A stretch of DNA of 5,559 nucleotides from Crocinitomicaceae bacterium (GTDB lineage Bacteria; Bacteroidota; Bacteroidia; Flavobacteriales_D; Crocinitomicaceae): contig JALWLM010000185.1 in the NCBI GenBank assembly GCA_027084145.1, forward strand, positions 1 to 5,559, in the 5' to 3' direction. This document shows, piece after piece, positions 1-5,559 of the stretch. Numbering within the stretch: the stretch's first letter is position 1; each line of letters begins with the position of its first letter. The notes under the pieces were generated by a model. The model had not been told where the DNA came from, made no database searches, and saw only the letters and a list, made by a program, of their open reading frames with translations. Made by a program: the position numbers and the translations under genes.

Positions 1-240
1 ATATCTAGTGATACCAAAACATTAATATTTATTTTAGTTTTATTCTTTTTTATAGCTTACACAACACATATTTATCATTTCAATCCTATGTTAGGCTTAT
101 TCGGATTTCACTTCTATGAAATAGAAATAGAGGATGGGGCTAAATTTATATTGATGACAAAAAAGTCACTGTTTAATACAAAGCAAATTAAAAAAGTCGT
201 TCAGGCAAGTGATTATATTTTAATAGAAAAGGAAGAATAG
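1..240 (+). CDS. kwaA: KwaA-like membrane protein of the Kiwa defence system, 5'-truncated by the window edge
   Basis: Frame 1 is open from the first base to TAG at 238-240 and gives the last 79 residues of a protein whose start lies outside the window. Visible parts are one strongly hydrophobic span at about visible residues 7-20 (TLIFILVLFFFIAY), then a short cytosolic-type tail containing NPMLGLFGFHFYEIE, rich in Lys and Glu towards the end. KwaA of the Kiwa system is a small multi-span inner-membrane protein that works with KwaB; published work places it as the membrane sensor part of the complex. An ending of hydrophobic helix, then NP-x-L-x-x-x-G-x-x-FYE, then a basic/acidic tail matches my memory of KwaA C-termini. 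The strongest support is the next gene: a DUF4868 (KwaB-type) protein starts 20 bases downstream with a good ribosome binding site. The alternative is an unrelated small membrane protein; the fragment is too short to settle this alone. Confidence 0.72.
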   Translation: MSSDTKTLIFILVLFFFIAYTTHIYHFNPMLGLFGFHFYEIEIEDGAKFILMTKKSLFNTKQIKKVVQASDYILIEKEE

Positions 241-247
241 TTTTTTT

Positions 248-253
248 GGAGGA
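248..253 (+). promoter_or_regulatory. Ribosome binding site that fixes the kwaB start
   Basis: GGAGGA lies 7 bases before ATG 261. It sits inside the in-frame TTG-initiated extension (TTG at 246), so starting upstream would place the Shine-Dalgarno inside the coding sequence. This decides for ATG 261. Confidence 0.8.
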
Positions 254-260
254 TTTGGTG

Positions 261-1133
261 ATGAACATTACAGCAATGCTAAGAGTAAACGGAGAAACTG
301 CAATTAAAAGAGTTAGAATATCTCAGGCTATTCAGCATGAGCTAAGGGATTATATTCTATCCCCATTAAATAATTATATTAGCTGTGAAAGAATAGAGTT
401 TACTGGTGAATTTAAGCCAGATGATGATCAAATTCTGACGATAGAAAACTTTCAGCTTCCTTTTAATATTGACTTTATCCACAATATATTAAGTTTGGAA
501 GCCTTACAAATAGAAGATATCGAGAAAATATACGGTTTGATATTCAGTGAACCTGATAGAAACGAAATAATATTCCAAACTTTTGATTCAAGAAAAATCT
601 TAGGAAATAAAAAATGGTATGAACTTGTCCACCATAAAAATGACTTTGTTAGGTTTGAGAATAAAGGAATAATAATTGATCAAAGAATAGATGGTGTTTA
701 TTTAATAAAGGAAAAGACTTTATTGTTCAAGTCTTTTCACAACATATCAAGATTATTTGATATTAGAAATTATTACAGGGAAGCGACGGATGAGGAAATT
801 AAAAATTTCGCAAGCGATGGACTAATAGATGTTGATAGAGTTGACGATTTAATTGAAGTTGCGGATACTCAGACCAGAAAATACATATTTCTTATTCAGA
901 AAAATGGCATATTGGCAAATCTTCAAGATAGAGATAGATTCTTAAAAGCTAAAGCACTTGCCAATAGGTTTGAAATAGGTGATTTATTTGATGAAGATAA
1001 GTATAAGATCTCAATTCCAGTTGGGAGCAAAAAGAAAACAAAACTTCTCCTGAAATTCTTAAATGAGGATTTATATGAATCACCTTTAACTGATAGTAAA
1101 TATGAAACAAATTCAAAAAGGAAAATCTCATGA
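261..1133 (+). CDS. kwaB: KwaB, DUF4868 protein of the Kiwa anti-phage system
   Basis: A 290-residue soluble protein with no signal peptide and no membrane span. The frame is open from a TTG at 246, but GGAGGA lies at 248-253, so ATG 261 (7-base spacing) is the sensible start; GTG 258 is possible but too close. Known KwaB proteins carry a DUF4868 domain and run to roughly 300 residues, so this one is near full length. DUF4868-like hallmarks I recognise lie in the middle: IIFQTFDSRKIL (about residues 103-114), a GIIIDQRIDGVYL strand-turn-strand block, an FHNISRLFD block, and YREATDEEIKNFA before the C-terminal third. Known role: KwaB is cytosolic, binds DNA and, with membrane-embedded KwaA, blocks phage DNA replication and late transcription after infection is sensed. 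It follows the kwaA fragment in the same operon. Its last 32 bases overlap the methylase-tail frame that follows, suggesting that this end is a recombination junction. The family call rests on recall of motifs, not on a search. Confidence 0.82.
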   Translation: MNITAMLRVNGETAIKRVRISQAIQHELRDYILSPLNNYISCERIEFTGEFKPDDDQILTIENFQLPFNIDFIHNILSLEALQIEDIEKIYGLIFSEPDRNEIIFQTFDSRKILGNKKWYELVHHKNDFVRFENKGIIIDQRIDGVYLIKEKTLLFKSFHNISRLFDIRNYYREATDEEIKNFASDGLIDVDRVDDLIEVADTQTRKYIFLIQKNGILANLQDRDRFLKAKALANRFEIGDLFDEDKYKISIPVGSKKKTKLLLKFLNEDLYESPLTDSKYETNSKRKIS

Positions 1134-1265
1134 TATACAGATCCCCCTCCCCGACCGCAAAGCCCTTGACGACATCGTCTTTGACGCCCTCGGCTTGACC
1201 GAAGAAGAGCGCAAAGAGGTTTACTGGTCCCTCGCAGAACTTGTAAAGGCACGCTTGGACAAGGC

Positions 1266-1271
1266 GAGGAG
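1266..1271 (+). promoter_or_regulatory. Ribosome binding site for the membrane coiled-coil gene
   Basis: GAGGAG lies 8 bases before ATG 1280 and within the last codons of the methylase remnant. It is too close to the in-frame GTG at 1271, which overlaps it, so it favours ATG 1280. The methylase frame stops at 1278, so translation could also be coupled. Confidence 0.65.
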
Positions 1272-1277
1272 TGTTTG
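1268..1277 (+). repeat. Short direct repeat, copy 1 (methylase stop region)
   Basis: GGAGTGTTTG covers the last codons and part of the stop of the methylase remnant (the ARSV-stop region). The same ten bases recur at 5372-5381, each preceded by a GCG-containing stretch (GCGAGGAG here, GCGTGGGGAG there). Ten bases alone could be chance; the order shared with the other repeat pair makes it more credible. Confidence 0.45.
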
Positions 1278-1279
1278 AG

Positions 1280-2302
1280 ATGGAGGGGAATAGGAAGGAT
1301 TTGTACGACAAGCTAATGAACATCTACAATGTAGATATCCAGGAAATCAAAGACTTATCTGACGATTTTATAAGCATAAGTTTAGAAGAAATCAGACAAG
1401 AATTACTTAAACTTAGAAATCTCATACCGAAAGGGATGATAGAAAAAATCATCAATTTGATGACAGATAACGAAGTTAATAATGCTCTAAATTCTGCGAT
1501 TCAGCTCAACAAAGATTTTGAACAAATTAAGCGATTTAGTCCAAGAACGCAAAATATTCAGCAACAGGTTGAGCATTTTATAAAACAAATTAGAAACTCC
1601 GTCAACACTCTCATAGCCATTTTAGGTGCTAAAAAGGTTATTCTATCAGATGAATACGTTGAACAAAGATTTAATCAGCTTTCCTTAAGTATTGATAAAA
1701 AGTTCAAAAACATAGATGCCTATGAATCGGAAATAGAAAATAGAAAAAAGCAATTTGACGAATTATTAGCCCAACTTCAGGAGATTGCCTCTAAAGAATC
1801 GGTTGAGAAATATTCAAAGCTCTTTGACACCGAAGCCAGCAAGTATAAGTATATAGGCATTGCATTCGGAATTCTAAGTATATCTGTACTACTTGCTGTT
1901 ATTTACCTTGGGGTCATTCTGTATGAAGATTTTATCGCTAAAGTCAACGATGCGTCCATGACTACATCAAAGCTTATAGTTGGAAACTTACCCAGGATTT
2001 TCATCTTGTCCATTTCTATATATGTACTATTTAACTTTGTTAAATTGTTTAACATAAACATGCATTTGTATGTTTTGAACAAACACAGGCATAATGCATT
2101 AAGGACATTCAAAACCTTCATAGAATCAGTAGATGACAAATTAGTAAAGGAGCAATTAACCCTAACAGTAGCGAAATATATTTTTGATATGCACTCAACA
2201 GGATATATAAAGTCCAGCAAGAGCGGATCTTCAGATTCTAATATAGTTTTATCTTTTATTGATAAGGGGATGAAGCAAATTAGCAGAGAGGATAAAGCTT
2301 AG
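1280..2302 (+). CDS. Unrecognised coiled-coil membrane protein, likely partner of the TrlF-like ATPase
   Basis: I do not recognise a named family. From ATG 1280 the protein has 340 residues; a GTG start at 1271 would add three. The N-terminal half (about 1-185) is soluble, helical and charged, with a likely coiled coil at about 120-180 (IDKKFKNIDAYESEIENRKK and onward). Two membrane spans follow, at about 190-214 (IGIAFGILSISVLLAVIYLG) and 236-257 (PRIFILSISIYVLFNFVKLF), separated by a loop of about 20 residues. The C-terminal part (about 258-340) contains NKHRHNALRTFKTFIES, a helical block resembling the segment after the membrane spans in other bacterial coiled-coil membrane proteins seen in defence loci. 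There is no signal peptide and no obvious catalytic motif. The hairpin topology puts both long ends in the cytoplasm (inference). It starts one base after the methylase-remnant stop and ends 13 bases before the PHP-SMC gene, so the two are almost certainly co-translated. Likely job (inference): membrane anchor or sensor for that ATPase. A diverged copy of its last codons lies at 5408-5447. Confidence 0.8.
   Translation: MEGNRKDLYDKLMNIYNVDIQEIKDLSDDFISISLEEIRQELLKLRNLIPKGMIEKIINLMTDNEVNNALNSAIQLNKDFEQIKRFSPRTQNIQQQVEHFIKQIRNSVNTLIAILGAKKVILSDEYVEQRFNQLSLSIDKKFKNIDAYESEIENRKKQFDELLAQLQEIASKESVEKYSKLFDTEASKYKYIGIAFGILSISVLLAVIYLGVILYEDFIAKVNDASMTTSKLIVGNLPRIFILSISIYVLFNFVKLFNINMHLYVLNKHRHNALRTFKTFIESVDDKLVKEQLTLTVAKYIFDMHSTGYIKSSKSGSSDSNIVLSFIDKGMKQISREDKA
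2257..2296 (+). repeat. Direct repeat, copy 1 (3' end of the membrane coiled-coil gene)
   Basis: These 40 bases encode IDKGMKQISREDK, near the C-terminus of the membrane protein, and match 5408-5447 at 34 of 40 positions by my hand alignment. The first 21 bases differ at one position. Confidence 0.75.
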
Positions 2303-2303
2303 T

Positions 2304-2310
2304 GGGAGGT
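2304..2310 (+). promoter_or_regulatory. Strong ribosome binding site for the TrlF-like gene
   Basis: GGGAGGT lies 5 bases before ATG 2316, directly after the TAG (2300-2302) of the upstream gene. It fixes the start and indicates high translation from the shared transcript. Confidence 0.8.
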
Positions 2311-2315
2311 AAAGG

Positions 2316-5288
2316 ATGGGTTTTAACGACCCAAGAGGATCAATGTGGAGGAAGTGGGACTTGCATATCCATACTCCTGGTACAAAACTAAATGATAAAT
2401 TTTCCAGCTGGGAAGAATTCTTATCCACTATTGAAAAAAGTGATTTGTCGGTAATTGGGGTTACAGACTACTTTTCTATTGATAATTATAAAAAAGTTAT
2501 AGAGTTTAAAGAGAAAGGGAGACTCAAGAATGTAGACCTCATTCTACCAAATATTGAATTTCGGCTGAGTGAAGAGAACAAAGAAGGGGAATTTATAAAC
2601 ATACATATAATATTTTCCCCTTATATTGATATAGATAGGATAGAGAACTTTTTAAATAGGCTACCTCTTTTTAACAAGATATCTAACATAAATTTATTCT
2701 GTAGTAGAGATGACTTGATAAGGGTAGGATATGATAAAGCCATTGTGTCTCTTGAAAATTTAATAGAACACTTAGAGGATAATTTCACTAAGGATGAATT
2801 TCTACTTGCTGCCCCGTGTAGAGGATATGGAAGCTTTAGACCTGGCTCTGAAGGTAGGAAAGGACAGTTAGCAATAGCTATAGATAAGATTATTGATCTT
2901 GTTTTTGGAAATGAACTGGATAGGGAATTTTTCCTAAGGGAAGATAGGTACCCTAGTTTGGATAAACCTTTACCTAAAAAAGGTGTTTTTAATTGTTCAG
3001 ATGCTCATACTGAAGATGAAATTGGGAAAAAGTATACATGGGTAAAGGCAGATCCAACGTTTAATGGTTTTCTTCATGCTATAAGGAATCCACAAGAACG
3101 AGTTTTTATTGGTGAAAGACCGCCATTATTGAAAAGATTAGAAGAATCTCCTTCTAAATTTATTAAAAAACTCGCTATCAAAGCAGTTGGCAACTATGAT
3201 TATTCAAAAGGTGAATGGTTTAAAGAAGTCCAAATACCTTTTAACCCTGGAATGGTTGCAATCATAGGACACAAAGGCAACGGCAAAAGTGCTTTGGCTG
3301 ATATTATTGCCCTCTGTGGAAATTCCCACATAAAAGAATCACATTTTTCTTTCTTAAATGAGAAAAGATTCAAGAAGCCACCAGATAATATTGCTCAGTT
3401 TTTTGAAGCCAGAATTTATTGGTGGGATGACGATGAATCACAAAGTGAAGGTTTTATATTGCTTTCCGAGACTTCAGATAAAGCACTTACTGAAAGGGTT
3501 AAATATATTCCACAACACTACTTTGAAGTCTTAACTGCTGATTTGGAGGGACAGGAAGAGTTTGAAAAGGAAATTAAAAATATGATTTTTCAACACATTC
3601 CGGAGGAAGAAAAGTATGGACGGGAAGGCTTTGACCAGTTAGAAGGATTTTTGTCCAAAACATATATTGAGGAAATTGAACCAATAAAGAGGGAAATAGG
3701 TAGGTTAAATGAACAAATAGTATCTTTAGAGCTAAAGAAACTTCCAGAATATATTAAGCATATTAAGGAGAAAAAGCGTGCAATTCAGAGAGAAATTAAT
3801 AACTTAAACAGAATATTAGAAGACAAAAAGAAACAAATGCAAGAGCTTCGTTCATTCTTAGAAAACTCGGAATCTAAACTGTCTCAAATAAATGAACTTG
3901 AAGAAGAGAGAAATGAACTTGATGAAGAAATAAGGAATCTTAAGGATGAAAAGGCAAAGATATTAAAAAGAATAGAGGAAATAAAATATATAAAAAGATG
4001 GTTAATAAACTTAAAAAGTAATATATTAAAAGAGATTCAAGAAAAAAGGGAAATTTTTAAAGAGCATGGAATAGATCCAGAAGAAATTATTAAAATTGAG
4101 ATCAAAGATGGGCTGATAGAAAGCATTGAAAATGAATACAATAAGAGAAGATCGAAAATTGAAGATGATTTATCTGATAGGGAAAACAAGTTGAAAAATA
4201 TTATAAAGCAAGAGAAGGAGCTTAAGCAAAATCTTGAAGAAAAGGAAAAAGAGTATCAAAGTGTTAAAATCTCTATAAGAGAAATTGAGGAAAAAATAAA
4301 AGAACTCATTGGAGATGTAACACGCTCCTATTCGCTAAAATGGTTGGAACAAGAAATAGAGTTTGTAGAAAAAAATAAATTAGAAAATGAACTTAGAAGT
4401 CTAGAAGAACAAAGAAGGGACCTTGCTTTGGAGATTTTTAAAAAATTAAGACATAGGATAGATGTATATGAAAGACTGAAAAGGAATGTTGATGAAGTAT
4501 TAGGTAAATATGTTGACAAGCTGGATAGTATGGGTTACCGCTTTTCCATAGAAGCTAATATAAACATTAATAAAGAGAAATTTAGGGATCATTTTCTTAA
4601 TATTATTGACCATAGAGCTGCTGGAACTTTTTATGGAGAGGAAGAGGGAAAGAAAAAACTAAATGAACTTTTAAATAATGCATCATTTTCAACGGAAGAA
4701 GGCATAAAAAATTTTCTGGAAAAAATTACTGAAGCATTGAACAAAAATCTTTTTGGGAATGAAAACAAGACATTTCCGATTAAGCAAGTTAAAGGCAGGA
4801 ACATTGATCAGAAAAAAGAAAATCTGAAAGAATTATATAATTTTGTTTTCTGTATAGACAGCTATTTAGAGCCTAAATACGAACTAAAACTTGGAGATAA
4901 AGAATTAAGCTTATTGTCTCCAGGTGAGAAAGGTGCGTTGCTAATAATATTTTATTTGATACTTGATCAGAGCGATATTCCATTAATAATAGATCAACCT
5001 GAGGAGAACTTGGATAACGAAAGCATATATAGGATACTCATACATTTCCTGAATGAAACAAAGAAGCGTAGACAAGTTATAATAATTACTCATAATCCAA
5101 ATTTAGCTGTAGTAGCCGATGCGGATCAGATCATTAATGTAAGAATAGACAGAGCAAATAATTATAGGTTCTTTGCAAAACATGGTTCGTTAGAGAATAA
5201 GGATATTAATAAGGTGGTTACTGATATTTTAGAAGGAACCTTGGAAGCTTTCAGGATAAGAGACGGTAAGTATATTAACAGAATTTAA
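2316..5288 (+). CDS. TrlF-like PHP-domain plus SMC/ABC-type ATPase, putative defence effector
   Basis: A 990-residue protein matching what databases call the TrlF family AAA-like ATPase (from memory). The N-terminal PHP metallo-phosphoesterase domain spans about 10-250: HxH motif at H17/H19 (WDLHIHTPG), D51 in GVTDYFS, E81 in LPNIEF, H97 in NIHIIFSP, C168 in APCRGYG, and D229/H231 in NCSDAH. PHP domains hydrolyse phosphoester bonds with a metal cluster; the substrate here is unknown. The ATPase follows: Walker A G318-S325 (GHKGNGKS), a long Glu/Lys-rich coiled coil at about 445-720, then an ABC signature at 868-873 (SPGEKG), Walker B at 890-896 (LIIDQPE) with N898-x-D900 in the D-loop, and the H-loop H926 in IIITHNPN. 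This is the SMC/Rad50/RloC-like layout, in which the coiled coil brings the two ATPase halves together. All ATPase motifs look intact. Length fits full-length family members. It is cytoplasmic, lies 13 bases after the membrane coiled-coil gene, and probably acts with it. Inference: ATP-gated nuclease or phosphoesterase effector against phage. Other SMC-fused nucleases are the nearest alternative. Confidence 0.87.
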   Translation: MGFNDPRGSMWRKWDLHIHTPGTKLNDKFSSWEEFLSTIEKSDLSVIGVTDYFSIDNYKKVIEFKEKGRLKNVDLILPNIEFRLSEENKEGEFINIHIIFSPYIDIDRIENFLNRLPLFNKISNINLFCSRDDLIRVGYDKAIVSLENLIEHLEDNFTKDEFLLAAPCRGYGSFRPGSEGRKGQLAIAIDKIIDLVFGNELDREFFLREDRYPSLDKPLPKKGVFNCSDAHTEDEIGKKYTWVKADPTFNGFLHAIRNPQERVFIGERPPLLKRLEESPSKFIKKLAIKAVGNYDYSKGEWFKEVQIPFNPGMVAIIGHKGNGKSALADIIALCGNSHIKESHFSFLNEKRFKKPPDNIAQFFEARIYWWDDDESQSEGFILLSETSDKALTERVKYIPQHYFEVLTADLEGQEEFEKEIKNMIFQHIPEEEKYGREGFDQLEGFLSKTYIEEIEPIKREIGRLNEQIVSLELKKLPEYIKHIKEKKRAIQREINNLNRILEDKKKQMQELRSFLENSESKLSQINELEEERNELDEEIRNLKDEKAKILKRIEEIKYIKRWLINLKSNILKEIQEKREIFKEHGIDPEEIIKIEIKDGLIESIENEYNKRRSKIEDDLSDRENKLKNIIKQEKELKQNLEEKEKEYQSVKISIREIEEKIKELIGDVTRSYSLKWLEQEIEFVEKNKLENELRSLEEQRRDLALEIFKKLRHRIDVYERLKRNVDEVLGKYVDKLDSMGYRFSIEANININKEKFRDHFLNIIDHRAAGTFYGEEEGKKKLNELLNNASFSTEEGIKNFLEKITEALNKNLFGNENKTFPIKQVKGRNIDQKKENLKELYNFVFCIDSYLEPKYELKLGDKELSLLSPGEKGALLIIFYLILDQSDIPLIIDQPEENLDNESIYRILIHFLNETKKRRQVIIITHNPNLAVVADADQIINVRIDRANNYRFFAKHGSLENKDINKVVTDILEGTLEAFRIRDGKYINRI

Positions 5289-5307
5289 GAAAATTAGTGG
5301 TTTAATA

Positions 5308-5332
5308 TATTATGGAAAAAGAAACCATAATA
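5308..5332 (+). terminator. Weak hairpin after the TrlF-like gene, possible terminator
   Basis: TATTATGG (5308-5315) and CCATAATA (5325-5332) form a perfect 8-bp stem with a 9-base A-rich loop, 19 bases after the stop at 5286-5288. The stem is AT-rich and the only T run (TTTTT, 5341-5345) starts 8 bases after it, so as an intrinsic terminator it is poor. GGTTT (5299-5303) and AAACC (5322-5326) give an alternative pairing. Confidence 0.35.
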
Positions 5333-5349
5333 GTCATGAATTTTTGAAC

Positions 5350-5404
5350 ATTAGTGATAGGAAGAGCGTGGGGAGTGTTTGTTCTATCCCTAATAGTCTC
5401 CCAC
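5350..5404 (+). repeat. Two interleaved inverted repeats in the island-edge spacer
   Basis: Arm A, ATTAGTGATAG (5350-5360), pairs with CTATCCCTAAT (5384-5394) at 10 of 11 positions. Arm B, GTGGGGAG (5368-5375), pairs with CTCCCAC (5398-5404) with one bulged G. The order A-B-A'-B' means the stems interleave, giving either alternative hairpins or a pseudoknot-like fold. Only 3 bases (5395-5397) would have to cross the 11-bp stem, so both forming at once is unlikely. Function unknown: an attenuator, a transposon end or chance. Confidence 0.35.
5372..5381 (+). repeat. Short direct repeat, copy 2 (degraded methylase tail)
   Basis: Same ten bases as 1268-1277. With the preceding AAGAGCGTGG it resembles a decayed Lys-Ala-Arg-Ser-Val ending of a DNA methylase gene, now out of any meaningful frame. 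Confidence 0.4.
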
Positions 5405-5407
5405 TAC

Positions 5408-5447
5408 TATTGATAAGGGAATGAAGCATATCGGTAGACAGGATAAA
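5408..5447 (+). pseudogene. Relic of a second copy of the membrane coiled-coil gene's 3' end
   Basis: Read in frame, this stretch gives IDKGMKHIGRQDK, 10 of 13 residues identical to the tail of the 1280-2302 protein, and 34 of 40 bases match 2257-2296. Stops (TAA, TAG) lie just upstream in this frame at 5391-5396, so the body of the gene is missing. The frame runs on past 5447 without the stop found in copy 1, through NKKEKRKLK and into the antisense of the minus-strand ABC gene, which is probably meaningless. ATG 5421 could nominally start a frame, but AAGGGA abuts it with no spacing. The differences look like divergence between homologues rather than a fresh duplication, so this is probably what remains of an earlier related cassette at the same site. 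Confidence 0.6.
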
Positions 5448-5468
5448 AATAAAAAAGAAAAGCGAAAG

Positions 5469-5559
5469 CTAAAGGACGCTCAGATAGGTTCTTCTGATGG
5501 CGTCCCGGTTCAGGAGCTCGGCGGAGCTTCCCTCATCCACAACCTCCCCCAGATCGAAG
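5469..5559 (-). CDS. C-terminal end of a LivF-like branched-chain amino acid ABC transporter ATP-binding protein (partial)
   Basis: On the minus strand the frame enters from the right edge and stops at TAG (5471-5469), giving the last 29 residues: GEVVDEGSSAELL, then NRDAIRRTYLSVL. This is the usual ending of HAAT-family ABC ATPases (LivF/LivG, also UrtE): a turn G-x-(V/I)-V-x-x-G, a short helix with AE-L-L, a charged linker and a closing YL-x-(V/I). The Walker and signature motifs lie outside the window. Known role: the cytoplasmic ATPase subunit that powers uptake of branched-chain amino acids. It is convergent with the defence genes and clearly more GC-rich than they are, so it is probably host core sequence bounding the island. 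With 29 residues I cannot separate LivF from LivG or related importers. Confidence 0.65.
   Translation of the reverse strand, partial: FDLGEVVDEGSSAELLNRDAIRRTYLSVL

Larger units (their letters stand above)
1102..1278 (+). pseudogene. C-terminal remnant of an N6-adenine DNA methyltransferase (Eco57I-like / class I N-6 DNA methylase)
   Basis: A 58-codon frame starts at ATG 1102 inside the end of kwaB and stops at TGA 1276-1278. From about residue 12 it reads like the extreme C-terminus of large N-6 DNA methylases found in Firmicutes restriction or BREX-like loci: IPLPDRKALDDIVFDALGL, then TEEERKEVYWSLAELVK, then the closing RLDKARSV. None of the catalytic part (SAM-binding motif, NPPY) is present, so it cannot methylate DNA. 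Residues 1-11 overlap kwaB. There is no good ribosome binding site before ATG 1102. Base composition changes sharply: about 58% G+C at 1141-1260 against roughly 30% on both sides, with C-ending codons (CCC, CTC, ATC, GAC) unlike the neighbours. I read it as the stump of a methylase gene whose body was replaced when the Kiwa genes arrived. An alternative is a short protein kept to couple translation into the next gene, since its stop lies one base before ATG 1280. Confidence 0.7.

Noticed and set aside
1181..1210. TTGACG at 1181 considered as a -35 box for the membrane gene
   Set aside because: No TATAAT-like element occurs 16-18 bases downstream; the stretch is GC-rich coding sequence of the methylase tail.
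923..1323. Two overlapping minus-strand open frames of 109 and 124 codons
   Set aside because: They are antisense to kwaB, the methylase tail and the start of the membrane gene, have Cys/Ser-rich nonsense composition and match no family I recognise.
1903..2220. Minus-strand open frame of 105 codons
   Set aside because: Antisense shadow of the second membrane span and C-terminal part of the plus-strand gene; no ribosome binding site or family signature.
1280..2302. Membrane coiled-coil gene considered as a second KwaA
   Set aside because: It has only two spans flanked by long soluble arms, unlike the compact multi-span KwaA, and lacks the NP-x-L-x-x-x-G-x-x-FYE-type tail seen at the left edge.
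3660..4480. Repetitive-looking A- and G-rich stretch considered as a tandem repeat or CRISPR-like array
   Set aside because: It is the coding sequence of a heptad coiled coil; similarity is from Glu/Lys codons and there are no regularly spaced identical units.
4328..4519. Minus-strand open frame of 63 codons
   Set aside because: Antisense of the Lys/Glu-rich coiled coil, which yields Ser/Leu/Phe-rich frames by composition alone.
5421..5559. Plus-strand frame from ATG 5421 open to the right edge (MKHIGRQDKNKKEKRKLK and on)
   Set aside because: Its beginning is the relic of the membrane-gene tail, it has no properly spaced ribosome binding site, and from 5469 it runs antisense to a convincing ABC transporter C-terminus on the minus strand.

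Overview
The window looks like part of a bacterial defence island. It is mostly AT-rich DNA on the + strand, interrupted by one GC-rich patch (about 58% G+C at 1141-1260) and ending in GC-rich DNA from about 5490. Strong GGAGG-type ribosome binding sites and the Lys/Ile/Glu/Asn-rich proteins fit a Firmicutes/Clostridia-like source. The GC-rich flanks suggest a host of higher GC content than the acquired genes. The organism cannot be named from this window.

Layout, left to right. (1) 1-240: C-terminal 79 residues of a membrane protein that I read as KwaA of the Kiwa anti-phage system. (2) 261-1133: KwaB, a DUF4868 protein. (3) 1102-1278: a 58-codon frame holding the C-terminal tail of an N6-adenine DNA methyltransferase, probably a relic; it overlaps the end of kwaB and stops one base before the next start codon. 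(4) 1280-2302: an unrecognised 340-residue protein with a coiled coil and two membrane spans. (5) 2316-5288: a 990-residue TrlF-like protein with an N-terminal PHP phosphoesterase domain and an SMC/ABC-type ATPase split by a long coiled coil. (6) 5289-5468: a small non-coding stretch with a weak hairpin and degraded copies of the methylase tail and of the 3' end of the 1280-2302 gene. (7) 5469-5559, minus strand: the C-terminal end of a LivF-like ABC transporter ATPase, probably the conserved gene that bounds the island.

How the genes work together: items 1-5 are tightly packed on one strand with no room for an internal promoter between them, so they can be read as one transcript. Kiwa is a known membrane plus DNA-binding defence pair. 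The following membrane/coiled-coil plus PHP-SMC pair has the same logic of a membrane protein next to a nucleic-acid-type effector, and I infer a second defence module. The echo of the membrane gene's tail downstream, joined to an echo of the methylase tail, suggests that this site has exchanged defence cassettes more than once.
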